A stretch of 64,000 nucleotides of DNA from an uncultured Alphaproteobacteria bacterium. GTDB taxonomy: Bacteria; Pseudomonadota; Alphaproteobacteria; Puniceispirillales; Marisalimonadaceae. The translations under genes and the position numbers were made by a program. How positions within the stretch are numbered: position 1 is the first letter of the stretch; each line of letters begins with the position of its first letter. Location of the stretch: NCBI GenBank assembly GCA_937142855.1, contig CAKZQZ010000121.1:1-64000 (forward strand). Direction: 5' to 3'. Below the pieces are notes generated by a model. The model ran no database searches. It had not been told where the DNA came from and was given only the letters and a program-made list of their open reading frames with translations. This document shows positions 16,969 to 26,999 of the stretch, in pieces.

Positions 16969-19371
16969 TTATTGAGACCTTAATGACCCTGATAGTTTTG
17001 TACCTATTAAATTGATTAAATCAGCACTAATTTTTTCTAAGTCATCATCCGTTAAAGTTTCCGTTAAAGGTTGAATAGTTACTTTAATGGCAATTGATTT
17101 TTTCCCATCTGGAATATTTTTACCTTTATAAACATCAAAAATTAAAACGTCTTTGATTAGATCTTTATTGGATGATCTTGCTATTTGAGCTAGTTTTTCG
17201 GCTGGGGTTGTTTCATTAATTACGAATGCAAACTCTCTCGTTACAGATTGCAAAGGAGAAACCTTTAACATAGGTCTAGATACTTTAATTTTCTTCGGTA
17301 TTGGAATATTTTCATAAAAAATTTCAAACCCCAAAATAGATTTTTCAAATCCATAGAAATCAAGAATTTCTGGATGTATTTCTCCTAAATTAGCTATTAG
17401 CTTTTGTCCTATTTTTAAAACAGCACTTCTTCCCGGATGGAAATAACTTGGCGTATCTTCATAAGTTTGAAGACTGCTTATATTAATACCAAGAGCTTCT
17501 AAAGTTTTTAAAACATCCAACTTGATGTCATAAAAATCAAAATCTCTTGAAGAACTTCTCCAATCTCTTTTGATTTTATTACCTAATCTTAAACCCGTAA
17601 CACTACTAGTTTGTTCATCTGGCTTATCACCTAAAAAGATTGGACCAACCTCAAAAAGAGATAAACTATCAGAACCAACGTTTATATTTTTTTGTGCTGC
17701 CAATAGTAATGTTGGAAGGATCGATGGCCTCATATGCGTTAATTCAGAGGAAATTGGATTTACTAAAGCTAGTTGCTCTATTCCTCCATTAAATTGTTTA
17801 GCCATGACCTCATTTAAAAAAGAAAAAGTTATAGCTTCACTATAACCTCTAGTTGCTAAGGTTCTAGATGCAATAGATGATTGTCGCTGCTTTATATTCA
17901 TTGCTGGTTTAGCAATGTAATTTTTCCTTGGCAGCTTTATAGAAGGAATATGGTCATAACCATTGATCCTAATTATTTCCTCGACTATATCAGCAATACC
18001 ATCTATGTCAGGTCTCCATGATGGGACTATAACGTCCCAAACATCATTATTATTGGTAATTTTAAAACCTAGTTTTTCTAAGATTGATTTAGATAATTCA
18101 CTTTCAATTTCAACGCCTGTTAATTTATAAGTGCTTGTTGGGGTAAAATTAATTATTTTTTTTTGTTTTCCCAATTCAAGCTTGACTATTTTACTACAAG
18201 TGCCACCACATATTTTTTTTACCAATGATGCTGCATAGTGCATTACTAGATCTGGTGAATCATAATCCAAGCCTCTTTCAAATCTATACCTAGCATCAGA
18301 GTTTAAATTTAACCTTCTACCAGTATTGGCAATTGATATAGGATCAAAAATCGCAGCCTCTAAAAACATTTTAGTTGTATCTTCTTTTACGCCGGTCCGT
18401 TCACCACCCATTATGCCAGCCAAATCATCAATGCCATGCCCATCAGATATTACTAGCATTCCTTCATCTAAATCATACTTTTGACCGTTAAGCGCTGAAA
18501 ATTTATCACCTTGTTTTGATTGTTTTATTGTTAGACTATCTCCTACAATTTTATCTGCATCATAGGCATGCAAAGGTCTACCAATATCAATCATTATGTA
18601 ATTAGTTATATCAACTAAAGATGAGATAGGACGTTGGTCAACAGCTAACAATCTATTTTTTAACCAAGATGGAGATTCCACATTTACAACATTGTGAAAT
18701 GATCTTCCAAAAATTTTAGGACAAAGATTTTTCTTATCTTCATCTAAATCTATTTTCCAATTAATTATACTATCAAAATCACCATCAATTTCTTCAAATT
18801 CGAGGTCTTTTAAAGCCCCCATTCCAGCAGCAGCCAAATCTCTTGCTATCCCTCTTACACCTAAGCAATCACCTCTGTTAGGAGTAATCTCTATTTCAAT
18901 TGTTGGATCGGCTAAATCCATAACATTTACAATAGGCACACCAATTTCAGAAGTTTCTGGTAACTCTATGATCCCCTCATGATTGTCTGACAATGTTAAT
19001 TCTTTTTCTGAACATAACATTCCCTCGGAAGATTCTCCTCTAATTTTTGTTTTCTTTAATATTAGATCTATGCCTGGAACATAAGTTTCTACATTAGCAA
19101 AAACTCCAATCATTCCAGATTTTACGTTAGGTGCACCACAAACGACATTAAAACTTCTATTACCATCAAATACTTTACATACATTAAGTTTGTCAGCGTT
19201 TGGATGTTTTTTTACATCTATCACTTTTACAGTTACAAATTCTTTAAGATCATCTGCTAAATTTTTAACTGAAGCTACCTCTAAACCAAGCTTAGGAAGG
19301 ACTTCTACTATTTCATTAATGTTTTTGTCTGTTTGAAGATGATCAAGTAGCCAATGCCACGTAAATTTCAT
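16969..19371 (-). CDS. pheT: Phenylalanyl-tRNA synthetase beta subunit
   Basis: This 800-residue subunit has the usual bacterial layout: an N-terminal tRNA-binding OB domain (VKVIDVKKHPNADKLNVCKV, about residues 48-67), the B3/B4 editing domain, B5, the catalytic-like core and a C-terminal anticodon-binding FDX-ACB domain ending LIGTKLSGSLRSQ. It forms the alpha2-beta2 enzyme with PheS. The start overlaps the pheS stop by 4 bp (ATGA), so both subunits are made in balance. Length is as expected. Confidence 0.97.
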   Translation of the reverse strand: MKFTWHWLLDHLQTDKNINEIVEVLPKLGLEVASVKNLADDLKEFVTVKVIDVKKHPNADKLNVCKVFDGNRSFNVVCGAPNVKSGMIGVFANVETYVPGIDLILKKTKIRGESSEGMLCSEKELTLSDNHEGIIELPETSEIGVPIVNVMDLADPTIEIEITPNRGDCLGVRGIARDLAAAGMGALKDLEFEEIDGDFDSIINWKIDLDEDKKNLCPKIFGRSFHNVVNVESPSWLKNRLLAVDQRPISSLVDITNYIMIDIGRPLHAYDADKIVGDSLTIKQSKQGDKFSALNGQKYDLDEGMLVISDGHGIDDLAGIMGGERTGVKEDTTKMFLEAAIFDPISIANTGRRLNLNSDARYRFERGLDYDSPDLVMHYAASLVKKICGGTCSKIVKLELGKQKKIINFTPTSTYKLTGVEIESELSKSILEKLGFKITNNNDVWDVIVPSWRPDIDGIADIVEEIIRINGYDHIPSIKLPRKNYIAKPAMNIKQRQSSIASRTLATRGYSEAITFSFLNEVMAKQFNGGIEQLALVNPISSELTHMRPSILPTLLLAAQKNINVGSDSLSLFEVGPIFLGDKPDEQTSSVTGLRLGNKIKRDWRSSSRDFDFYDIKLDVLKTLEALGINISSLQTYEDTPSYFHPGRSAVLKIGQKLIANLGEIHPEILDFYGFEKSILGFEIFYENIPIPKKIKVSRPMLKVSPLQSVTREFAFVINETTPAEKLAQIARSSNKDLIKDVLIFDVYKGKNIPDGKKSIAIKVTIQPLTETLTDDDLEKISADLINLIGTKLSGSLRSQ

Positions 19372-20483
19372 GACAAAACCCCATTAAGACCAGAATGCAA
19401 ACTTGGGTTGTCTACGGGTATAAAACCATAATGTTTAAGCCATCTTAAATCACTATCATAAAATGGTCTCAAATCAGGAATACCATACTTTAGCATAGTT
19501 AATCTTTCTAAACCCATCCCAAAAGCAAATCCTTGATATTTTGAAGGGTCTATTCCTACTCCTTCAAGAACGCGAGGGTGTACCATCCCCGATCCCAAAA
19601 TTTCTAACCAATCTTCTCCACTACCTATTGATAAACTACCATCTTTCTCTTTTTTACAACCAATATCAACTTCTGCAGAGGGTTCTGTAAAGGGAAAATA
19701 ACTTGGTCTGAAACGAACTGGAAGATCTTCTACGTTAAAATATGTTCTACAAAAATCAATTAAACATCCTTTTAAGTGACCCATATTAATATTTTTTCCA
19801 AGAACTAGACCTTCGCATTGATGAAACATTGGAGAATGAGTGGCATCATGATCTGATCTATAAGTTCTGCCAGGTATTATATATCTAATTTCGTCAAAAT
19901 TTTCTAAATTTATTTTTTCCATTGTTCGGATTTGAACTGGACTAGTATGCGTTCTTAAAACTTTTCTATTTCCATTTTCATCTGGCTGAAGATAAAAAGT
20001 GTCATGTTCTTGTCTGGCAGGATGTTCAAGAGGAATATTTAAGGCTGTAAAATTGTAGTAATCTGTTTCAATATCTGGACCTTCAACAATTGAAAAACCC
20101 ATATCAGCAAAAATTGCACACAGTTCTTCTATTGTCCTTGATAATGGATGTAAAGTACCTGTGTTATTTTCATGTGGAGTTAGAGTAACATCAATTTTTT
20201 CTGTTATTAATTTTTCATTAAGGATTTGAGTTTTAAAAAAATCTTTTTTTTCAATTATTAAATTATTAATTTTATTTTTAAGATCATTTACCAAAGCTCC
20301 AATTTCTCTTTTTGAAACTTCATCATATTCCCTTAAATTTTTCAGATATGAAGTTATTAAACCCTTTTTTCCAAGACTGTTGACTCTAATTTCTTCTAAA
20401 TCATTTAGGCTATTGGATTGAGATATCGATGTAGAAATTTCATCTGATAAATTTAAAAGTTTATCTCTTAACTCAGAAATCAT
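19368..20483 (-). CDS. pheS: Phenylalanyl-tRNA synthetase alpha subunit
   Basis: This 371-residue catalytic subunit is slightly longer than the E. coli protein (327). It has the N-terminal coiled-coil arm, motif 2 region RTYRSDHDATHSPMFHQCEG and motif 3 FAFGMGLERLTMLKYGIPD. It charges tRNA-Phe with phenylalanine together with PheT. It follows rplT by 57 bp and overlaps pheT by 4 bp, giving the rpmI-rplT-pheS-pheT order. Confidence 0.97.
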   Translation of the reverse strand: MISELRDKLLNLSDEISTSISQSNSLNDLEEIRVNSLGKKGLITSYLKNLREYDEVSKREIGALVNDLKNKINNLIIEKKDFFKTQILNEKLITEKIDVTLTPHENNTGTLHPLSRTIEELCAIFADMGFSIVEGPDIETDYYNFTALNIPLEHPARQEHDTFYLQPDENGNRKVLRTHTSPVQIRTMEKINLENFDEIRYIIPGRTYRSDHDATHSPMFHQCEGLVLGKNINMGHLKGCLIDFCRTYFNVEDLPVRFRPSYFPFTEPSAEVDIGCKKEKDGSLSIGSGEDWLEILGSGMVHPRVLEGVGIDPSKYQGFAFGMGLERLTMLKYGIPDLRPFYDSDLRWLKHYGFIPVDNPSLHSGLNGVLS

Positions 20484-20540
20484 ATTTAATATGGAACCTA
20501 ATTTTAGAAAAAATAAATATGCTTAATAGAATTTGGTTAT

Positions 20541-20897
20541 TTAAGCCATGGATGATTTAGCTTTTGAAACAAGTTCTTCAAAAGCTAATGGTTCATAAAC
20601 AGCAATATCAGCTAAAATTTTTCTATCTATATCTATACCGGCTAATTTTAACCCATTCATAAACTTTGAATAGTTTAAACCATACATACGAGACCCAGCA
20701 TTAATTCTTTGTATCCAAAGGCCTCTAAATGTTCTTTTTTTGTTTCTACGGTCTCTATAAGAATACTGACTAGCTTTTTCTACAGCTTGAGTAGCTACTG
20801 TAAATAAATTTTTTCTTGCACCATAATAACCTTTAGCTGCTTTTAAAACTTTTTGGTGCCTCGCATGAGTTGTAACACCTCTTTTTACTCTAGCCAT
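20541..20897 (-). CDS. rplT: Large ribosomal subunit protein bL20
   Basis: This 118-residue L20 is full length and starts [26 protein letters not shown]. It binds 23S rRNA early in 50S assembly and in several bacteria represses its own operon by binding the leader mRNA. A strong ribosome binding site (AAGGAG) lies 5 bases before the ATG. It is 11 bp downstream of rpmI. Confidence 0.98.
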   Translation of the reverse strand: MARVKRGVTTHARHQKVLKAAKGYYGARKNLFTVATQAVEKASQYSYRDRRNKKRTFRGLWIQRINAGSRMYGLNYSKFMNGLKLAGIDIDRKILADIAVYEPLAFEELVSKAKSSMA

Positions 20898-20908
20898 AAA
20901 TATTCTCC

Positions 20909-21106
20909 TTAAGCATATGGTAAGAATTGTTTAACGATTTTAGCGTCAGAATCGTTAAGTATCATTGTACCACGTGCTTGTCTTTTCATTTTTTGAGACC
21001 TTTTACGCAAGTTATGGCTTAAAAAAGCTGGACTACCTTTAACTTTTCCTGAAGCTGTTAGGCTAAATCTTTTTTTTGCACCACTTTTAGTTTTTAATTT
21101 AGGCAT
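20909..21106 (-). CDS. rpmI: Large ribosomal subunit protein bL35
   Basis: L35 normally begins [14 protein letters not shown], and that ATG is at 21106. The track start (21112) adds two residues (MI) and would place the AAGAG binding site against the start codon. The corrected protein has 65 residues, which is normal. It is followed closely by rplT and preceded by an 88-bp gap holding an inverted repeat. Confidence 0.96.
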   Translation of the reverse strand: MPKLKTKSGAKKRFSLTASGKVKGSPAFLSHNLRKRSQKMKRQARGTMILNDSDAKIVKQFLPYA

Positions 21107-21135
21107 AATCATCTCTTATTTTATATTTAACAAAC

Positions 21136-21153
21136 ATGCTTATACATAAGCAT
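21136..21153 (-). promoter_or_regulatory. Inverted repeat in the infC-rpmI gap
   Basis: ATGCTTAT and ATAAGCAT flank two bases, giving an 8-bp perfect inverted repeat about 30 bases before rpmI. It could fold in the mRNA as part of an L20-responsive leader, or be a processing or weak termination site. There is no T-run that would make it a standard terminator. Confidence 0.4.
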
Positions 21154-21200
21154 TCATAAGTAAGCAACACAAACTTTAACATAATTTACAATATAAATTA

Positions 21201-21734
21201 TTATTTAGGAGCCAAAACCATTACCATTTGCCTACCTTCTAACTTTGGAACCATTTCAACCTTACATAGTTCTTCAGTATCTTCTTTAACTCTGTCTAAA
21301 ACTGTAGCACCTAAGGTTTGATGCGCCATTTCTCTTCCTCTAAACCGAAGAGTAATTTTTACTTTGTCACCATTATCAATGAATTTTTTAACCTGTTTCA
21401 TCTTTACAATGAAGTCATTGCTGTCGATATTCGGTCTTAATTTTATTTCCTTAACTTCAATAATTTTTTGCTTTTTTCTAGCTTCATTTTTTCTCTTTTG
21501 AGCTTCATATTTGTATTTTCCATAATCAAGAATTTTACAAACAGGTGGCTCAACATTAGGTTGAATTTCTACTAGGTCTAAATTTAATTGTTCTGCTATT
21601 TTTAAGGCCTCTAATATTGGGATAACTCCCAGTTGTTCTCCATCAGCACCTATGCATCTTACACTATCTGCTCTTATTAATTCGTTAATTCTAGGTCCAT
21701 CCTGCTTTGGAGGCGTGTTATTTAAACCTACTAT
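21201..21734 (-). CDS. infC: Translation initiation factor IF-3 with AUA start codon
   Basis: The track shows only the last 66 residues (from an internal ATG at 21401). The same frame is open upstream and encodes the whole IF-3 N-domain: [60 protein letters not shown]. No ATG, GTG or TTG is available in frame there. An ATA at 21734 lies 8 bases after GGAG, giving a 177-residue protein, normal for IF-3. E. coli infC also uses a rare start (AUU), which lets IF-3 repress its own translation; the same logic is likely here. It lies between thrS and rpmI. Confidence 0.9.
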   Translation of the reverse strand: MVGLNNTPPKQDGPRINELIRADSVRCIGADGEQLGVIPILEALKIAEQLNLDLVEIQPNVEPPVCKILDYGKYKYEAQKRKNEARKKQKIIEVKEIKLRPNIDSNDFIVKMKQVKKFIDNGDKVKITLRFRGREMAHQTLGATVLDRVKEDTEELCKVEMVPKLEGRQMVMVLAPK

Positions 21735-21849
21735 ATGAAAATCTCCTTTAAAAATTTAATTTGGATACTATTACAACATTTTGGAAGTAAGTGTTAATAA
21801 TTTTTAAAATATTAATTAACAAGTCAATTACATGAGCATAAAGTTCACA

Positions 21850-23766
21850 TTATACCATATCTGGTGGTAAACATTTCAAGGAAACATCTTCTATAAAGTT
21901 TTCGATTTCCAGAACTTGCTGATTTTTAGATCCTAAATACCTAATAGCAACAGTTTTCTTATCTTTTTCTTGATTACCTATAACTAAAATAATTGGAACT
22001 GCCTTATTTGAATGCTCTCTAATTTTGTAACCTATTTTTTCATTCCTAATATCAATTTCATTTCTGATACCAGATTTGTCTAAACTTTCCTTAATTTCTA
22101 AAACATAGTCATTTACAGATTCTACTATTGAACATATGACAACCTGAGTGGGAGCAAGCCATAGTGGCATTCTTCCAGAGTATTGTTCAATTAAAATTCC
22201 AATCCAGCGTTCTAATGAACCTAGTATTGCTCTATGCAGCATAACAGGATGTTTTTTTTGACTATCTGCGTCTACATAGAAGGCTCCCAACCTTTCTGGT
22301 AAAACAAAATCCACCTGAAGAGTGCCACATTGCCAATCTCTTCCTATAGCGTCGGTGAGAACAAATTCTAATTTTGGCCCATAAAAAGCTCCTTCTCCTG
22401 GGTTAAGTGTGAAACTTATATTTGCAGCTTTGACAGCTTTTAAAAGTGCTTCTTCTGCTTTATCCCAAGTTTCATCATCACCAGCTCTAATTTCAGGTCT
22501 GTCAGAGAATTTGACCTTTAAGCCAGCAAAACCAAAATCTTTATATATTTGTTGAAGTAGTTCACAAAAATTCACACATTCATCAGTGATTTGAGAATTC
22601 ATACAAAAAATATGAGCATCATCTTGTGTGAATTGTCTTACTCTCATTATACCATGCAATGCCCCAGACGGTTCATTTCTATGGCAAGAACCAAATTCAG
22701 ACATTCTAATTGGCAAGTCCTTATAAGATTTCAATCCTTGTTTATAAATTTGCACGTGTCCTGGACAGTTCATTGGTTTCAATGCAAGAGTTTTTTCATC
22801 ATCGCCCTTCGCCATAAACATATGCTCTTGAAACTTGTCCCAATGCCCGGATTTTTCCCACAATGATCTATCTATCACTTGTGGCGTTTTCACCTCTTCA
22901 TAAGACTTCTTTAGTTTTCTTCTCATATAGGCTTCAATTTCCAGATAAATTGACCAACCTTTTTTATGCCAAAAGACAGAGCCTACTGCTTCTTCTTGAA
23001 GATGAAATAAATTTAACTCTTTTCCAATTTTTCTATGATCTCTTTTTTCAGCTTCCTCAATCATTAAAAGATAGTTTTTTAAATCTTTATCATTCAAAAA
23101 TGCCGTCCCGTATATTCTTTGTAAAACAGCATTTTTACTGTCTCCTCTCCAATAAGAGCCGGCTAGTTTTGTTAATTTAAAGGAATGTCCTAATTTCTTA
23201 GTAGAAGGAGCGTGCGGGCCTCTACACAAATCTATGAAATTACCTTGTCTGTAAAAAGTTACAGTTTCATTTTCAGGAATAGCATTAACTAGTTCTACTT
23301 TAAAATTTTCATTATTTTTTTTAAAAAAATCTAAGGCTTGTTTTCTTGTCCAAACTTCTCTAGTTATTTTCTCATCTCTATCAACTATCTCATGCATTCT
23401 CTTTTCAATAATTTCTAAGTCTGATAAATTAAATTTTTTCTCTCTGAAAAAATCATAATAAAAACCATTTTCAATAGATGGGCCAATAGTAACTTGCGTT
23501 TCTGGAAATATCTCTAAAACTGCTTCAGCCATAATATGAGCGGCATCATGCCTTATTAAATCTAGTGTTTCATTATTTTTTGAGGTTAAAATAGAAACTG
23601 TGCTATCTGTATTAATTAGCCTGTTTAAATCCCAAAGCTCTCCATTAACTTCTGCAACGAAAGCGTCAGATGCTAGCCTTGGTGAAATTTCAGTTGCTAT
23701 TTGTAAAGCGGTGACAGGACTTTTATAATTTTTTTTATCTTTATTAGGTAATGTAATAGTTAGCAT
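21850..23766 (-). CDS. thrS: Threonyl-tRNA synthetase
   Basis: This 638-residue class II synthetase has an N-terminal TGS domain, the HxxxH-type editing domain ([20 protein letters not shown]), the class II core with the zinc-binding cysteine in [16 protein letters not shown], and a C-terminal anticodon-binding domain ([15 protein letters not shown]). Length matches E. coli (642). It charges tRNA-Thr and edits Ser-tRNA-Thr. It is the first gene of the thrS-infC-rpmI-rplT-pheST block. Confidence 0.97.
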   Translation of the reverse strand: MLTITLPNKDKKNYKSPVTALQIATEISPRLASDAFVAEVNGELWDLNRLINTDSTVSILTSKNNETLDLIRHDAAHIMAEAVLEIFPETQVTIGPSIENGFYYDFFREKKFNLSDLEIIEKRMHEIVDRDEKITREVWTRKQALDFFKKNNENFKVELVNAIPENETVTFYRQGNFIDLCRGPHAPSTKKLGHSFKLTKLAGSYWRGDSKNAVLQRIYGTAFLNDKDLKNYLLMIEEAEKRDHRKIGKELNLFHLQEEAVGSVFWHKKGWSIYLEIEAYMRRKLKKSYEEVKTPQVIDRSLWEKSGHWDKFQEHMFMAKGDDEKTLALKPMNCPGHVQIYKQGLKSYKDLPIRMSEFGSCHRNEPSGALHGIMRVRQFTQDDAHIFCMNSQITDECVNFCELLQQIYKDFGFAGLKVKFSDRPEIRAGDDETWDKAEEALLKAVKAANISFTLNPGEGAFYGPKLEFVLTDAIGRDWQCGTLQVDFVLPERLGAFYVDADSQKKHPVMLHRAILGSLERWIGILIEQYSGRMPLWLAPTQVVICSIVESVNDYVLEIKESLDKSGIRNEIDIRNEKIGYKIREHSNKAVPIILVIGNQEKDKKTVAIRYLGSKNQQVLEIENFIEDVSLKCLPPDMV

Positions 23767-23798
23767 TTATTTAGTACTTAAATTAGTTATATAAATTT

Positions 23799-24956
23799 TC
23801 AAATTTTAGCCTTATATTCTAATATACATTGTTTATATAAAGATAAAGTAAGTTTGCACATTTTATCATGACTGAAATTTTTAGACACTGCTTTTTTTGA
23901 GAATTCTGACATTTTTTCTCTACTAGTTGGTTTTAGTGAAAGAGCCATTGAAATTTTTTCTGCAAGACTCTCTACTTTTACAGGATCAGCTAAAAATCCA
24001 TTTTTGCCATCGATAATTGTTTCTGAAGCACCACCATGATCAAAAGCAATTGGGATTTTTCCTAAAGCCTGAGCTTCTAAAATAATTCTACCAAATGGTT
24101 CTGGAGTAACTGAAGGCATCACAACTATGTCACTTAACATCAAGGCAGCTTGAATATCATTAGAGGACTTACTTAATTTCACTTTTGTTTCTAATTTTAA
24201 TTTAATAATTTTATCTATAAGAGTTTTTTGAAAATTTTGACTACCATTTTCTGCACCAATTAATACGCATTGAAAGGTATCATTTACTAATGACAACGCC
24301 CTTATTAGCTCTAAATATCCTTTCCACATTGCCGGACGTGCAGCCATCATAATAACTGGAATATTATCTTTTAAATTTAAATTTTTAGATTGAGCTATTA
24401 CTCTTGCTGGCTTTATATTATTAGCATTAAAAAGTTCTAAATCAACTCCTCTATGAACTACAGTAATTTTGTTTTTTATAGTAGGATTTGGAAAAGATTC
24501 TAAAATTGTTTTTTCAATATGTTTTGAGATAGCAATTATGGAGTCACCCTTAGTTAAAATACTATTATAATATTTTTTTAAAAAATTTGTTTTCCTGAAT
24601 CTCATATGTACTGATGTGATAACAGGAATATCCAACATTCTGCCTAAAGGGAACACTATCCAAGCAGGGGCTCGAGAACATAAATGAATTAGGTCAACAT
24701 TCTCTTTTTCTAGAATTAATTTTACTTGTTTTCTTATTTTAGGCCATTTAAATGGATTTTTTGTATTTACATTTAACTCATAATGCGTGGTACCAGTTCT
24801 TCTAAGTTGGGGAACCATGTGCCCACCTGATGACAGAACTATTGATTTGAACCCATTATCGTTTAGAGATTTAGAAATTTCAATCACACCTCTTTCGACA
24901 CCACCAGTATTTAAGGCTGGTAAAATTTGAGCTATAGTATATTTTTTTTTATTCAT
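23799..24956 (-). CDS. GT4 family glycosyltransferase
   Basis: This 385-residue GT-B fold enzyme has the N-terminal PALNTGGVERGVIEISKSL and the C-terminal donor-binding signature EPFGRIILEAQALGKIPIAF with the EX7E motif, then HGGASETI. Members transfer sugars from nucleotide donors to lipopolysaccharide core, exopolysaccharide or lipid acceptors. It is encoded alone, divergent from the next gene and 33 bp from thrS. Acceptor and donor cannot be predicted; an LPS-core role fits its common place in alphaproteobacteria but is inference. Confidence 0.88.
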   Translation of the reverse strand: MNKKKYTIAQILPALNTGGVERGVIEISKSLNDNGFKSIVLSSGGHMVPQLRRTGTTHYELNVNTKNPFKWPKIRKQVKLILEKENVDLIHLCSRAPAWIVFPLGRMLDIPVITSVHMRFRKTNFLKKYYNSILTKGDSIIAISKHIEKTILESFPNPTIKNKITVVHRGVDLELFNANNIKPARVIAQSKNLNLKDNIPVIMMAARPAMWKGYLELIRALSLVNDTFQCVLIGAENGSQNFQKTLIDKIIKLKLETKVKLSKSSNDIQAALMLSDIVVMPSVTPEPFGRIILEAQALGKIPIAFDHGGASETIIDGKNGFLADPVKVESLAEKISMALSLKPTSREKMSEFSKKAVSKNFSHDKMCKLTLSLYKQCILEYKAKI

Positions 24957-24987
24957 TTAAATTACCTTAAGGTGCGATGGTATAACG

Positions 24988-25734
24988 ATGACAAAATTTA
25001 TAAATACTCCACATGGTAGTACAATAGCATACAACAAAATCAAAGGTAAAAAAGCTGGCATTGTTTTTCTAAGTGGTTTTAAGTCTGATATGCAAGGTAA
25101 AAAAGCTATTTATATTGAAAATTGGGCAAAAGAAAATAATCATAGTTTTTTAAGATTTGATTACTCAGGTCATGGGAAATCGTCTGGAGACTTCCAAAAA
25201 ACTCACTTTTCTGACTGGTATAATGATGCACAATTTTTAATAGAACACCTAACTGAGGGCAAACAAATTCTCATAGGGTCATCAATGGGTGGATGGATAA
25301 TGTTAATGCTTGCAAGGCGGATACCTAAAAAAATTTCATCTATGATTGGTTTAGCACCAGCTCCAGATTTTCCTAAAATTTTAATTTGGGATAAATTGAA
25401 TTTTAGTCAAAAAAGACAATTTATTAAAAATAGAGGGTTTTCTATAAAAAATGATGATGGGACAGAAAACTTCTTTTCTTATAATTTTATAAAAGATAGC
25501 TTAAATAATTTAACACTTACAAATAAAATTAATTTTAAAGGTCCTGTATTTTTATATCATGGCATGCAAGATACTGATGTGCCTTACCAATTAAGTACTG
25601 AGATTTCAAAAAATATTATTGGGACTAATGATATTAAAATTTTATTAGAAAAAAATGGTGGACATAGATTATCTGAAGATAGTCAATTAAACACAATTAT
25701 TAATCTAATTAAAGATATTTATAACTCATTATAA
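24988..25734 (+). CDS. Alpha/beta hydrolase
   Basis: This 248-residue protein has the hydrolase fold: the oxyanion-hole region FLSGFKSDMQGKKA, a nucleophile elbow GSSMGGW, a late Asp in QDTDVP and the catalytic His in NGGHRLSED. There is no signal peptide, so it acts in the cytoplasm. It resembles small esterase or palmitoyl-thioesterase-like bacterial hydrolases. Substrate unknown. It is divergent from the glycosyltransferase and abuts the convergent GST gene. Confidence 0.85.
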   Translation: MTKFINTPHGSTIAYNKIKGKKAGIVFLSGFKSDMQGKKAIYIENWAKENNHSFLRFDYSGHGKSSGDFQKTHFSDWYNDAQFLIEHLTEGKQILIGSSMGGWIMLMLARRIPKKISSMIGLAPAPDFPKILIWDKLNFSQKRQFIKNRGFSIKNDDGTENFFSYNFIKDSLNNLTLTNKINFKGPVFLYHGMQDTDVPYQLSTEISKNIIGTNDIKILLEKNGGHRLSEDSQLNTIINLIKDIYNSL

Positions 25735-25735
25735 T

Positions 25736-26404
25736 TTAAATGTCTAAAAGCTTATAATTTTCATGTGGCGTTAGACCAACAATATGATCTTTTAATAGAT
25801 TTTTAAAAGAAGGTCGTGATTTTAGTTTAAAATACCACTCTTGTAATTTGGGGTAATCATCTAAATTTAATAATCCTAAATAGTCTAAAACAGATAAACT
25901 AGCCGCTGCCAAAAAATCACATGATGTATATGTATCAGCAACTAAATAATCTTTATCTTTTAGTAAATATTCCAAGTATTTAATATGGAAACCTAAATTC
26001 TGCATGGCATTTCTTATGTTCACGCTATTAGGAGTTACATTTTCGACAATCCTAGAAAATACCTTTTCATAGATAATAGGGTCTAAAACTTCTTTTTTAA
26101 ACAGAGTATCAAACCAATGATATAATCTATAAATCTCTGCTTTTTTTCTATAATTATCACAGAAAATATTAGGTTTTAGATCTAAGTCCTTAATATACTC
26201 CACACAAGCATTAAAGCCAACTATTGGAAAGTTATAACTATCTATTAAAACAGGCAAGTGACCAGCTGGGTTTAAAAGTAAAAAATCTTCTTGAGGTTTC
26301 CAATAATTCTCTAACTGGGTAATATATTCAATCTTATATTCATCTAGTAAAAGTCTTATAAATCTAGAAGATGGACATAAATGATAATGATATAGGGTAA
26401 ACAT
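25736..26404 (-). CDS. Glutathione S-transferase family protein
   Basis: This 222-residue protein has a thioredoxin-like N-domain (YHYHLCPSSRFIRLLLDEYK, NPAGHLPVLID with the cis-Pro, and the glutathione-binding VGFNACVEYI) and an all-helical C-domain with TSCDFLAAASLSVLDYL. It probably uses glutathione in detoxification or reduction, and the serine-rich CPSS active-site region leaves the catalytic residue uncertain. It is followed 11 bp upstream in coordinates by a GNAT gene on the same strand, suggesting co-transcription. Confidence 0.86.
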   Translation of the reverse strand: MFTLYHYHLCPSSRFIRLLLDEYKIEYITQLENYWKPQEDFLLLNPAGHLPVLIDSYNFPIVGFNACVEYIKDLDLKPNIFCDNYRKKAEIYRLYHWFDTLFKKEVLDPIIYEKVFSRIVENVTPNSVNIRNAMQNLGFHIKYLEYLLKDKDYLVADTYTSCDFLAAASLSVLDYLGLLNLDDYPKLQEWYFKLKSRPSFKNLLKDHIVGLTPHENYKLLDI

Positions 26405-26415
26405 AAATTTATAAA

Positions 26416-26931
26416 CTAAGCCATGGGTAAAAGTTTGGAGTTTTTAGGCAATAAAGAAAAAGCATTTTTTTTCAGTTCACATATAAGTAAGTCATCAAAA
26501 GATAATGGGCCCAGGGTTTTTATATTTAAATTTTTATCATTAACTTTATAAAAATTAAAACCTTTATAATAATTGTAATCACCGGAAACAAAACAAATTT
26601 TTTGATTTTCAGCTATAGCTAATTCTAATCCTCTTTTGATAAGTGATTTTCCAAAGCCTTCACCTTGATATTTCAGTTTTACTGCTAATGGCCCTAATAA
26701 TAAGCATTTTATTTTATTAAGTAGTACGGGGTAAAAACTTATCGTTCCAATAACAATAGAAGGATCATCTTTTATACAAGAAACTAATGAAAGATGTCTT
26801 AAAGGAAGTGTTTTTCTATATAGATATACAGTTCTATCATATCTATTATGTCCAAAACATTCATCTAGAATTTTTTGAATCTGTATATTATCAGATTCAA
26901 TTTTTTCTCTAATTTGAATATTTCCATTCAT
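26416..26931 (-). CDS. GNAT acetyltransferase (YhbS-like)
   Basis: This 171-residue GNAT protein carries the acetyl-CoA motif LKYQGEGFGKSLIKRGLELA and the following VSGDYNYYKGFNFYKV, typical of the YhbS group of putative N-acetyltransferases. It probably shares a transcript with the GST gene 11 bp downstream. The acceptor is unknown. Confidence 0.85.
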   Translation of the reverse strand: MNGNIQIREKIESDNIQIQKILDECFGHNRYDRTVYLYRKTLPLRHLSLVSCIKDDPSIVIGTISFYPVLLNKIKCLLLGPLAVKLKYQGEGFGKSLIKRGLELAIAENQKICFVSGDYNYYKGFNFYKVNDKNLNIKTLGPLSFDDLLICELKKNAFSLLPKNSKLLPMA

Positions 26932-26999
26932 AGCAATCTCGGCTGAATTAATAGATATTATTTCCTATACATCTATTATTAATTAAGCCCAAGAGTTTT

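Noticed and set aside
16698-17015. 105-residue plus-strand ORF
   Set aside because: It runs through tRNA-Thr and the end of pheT and has no recognisable protein features.
21201-21401. 66-residue ORF as a stand-alone small gene
   Set aside because: It is only the C-terminal domain of IF-3. The frame is open upstream and encodes the N-domain.
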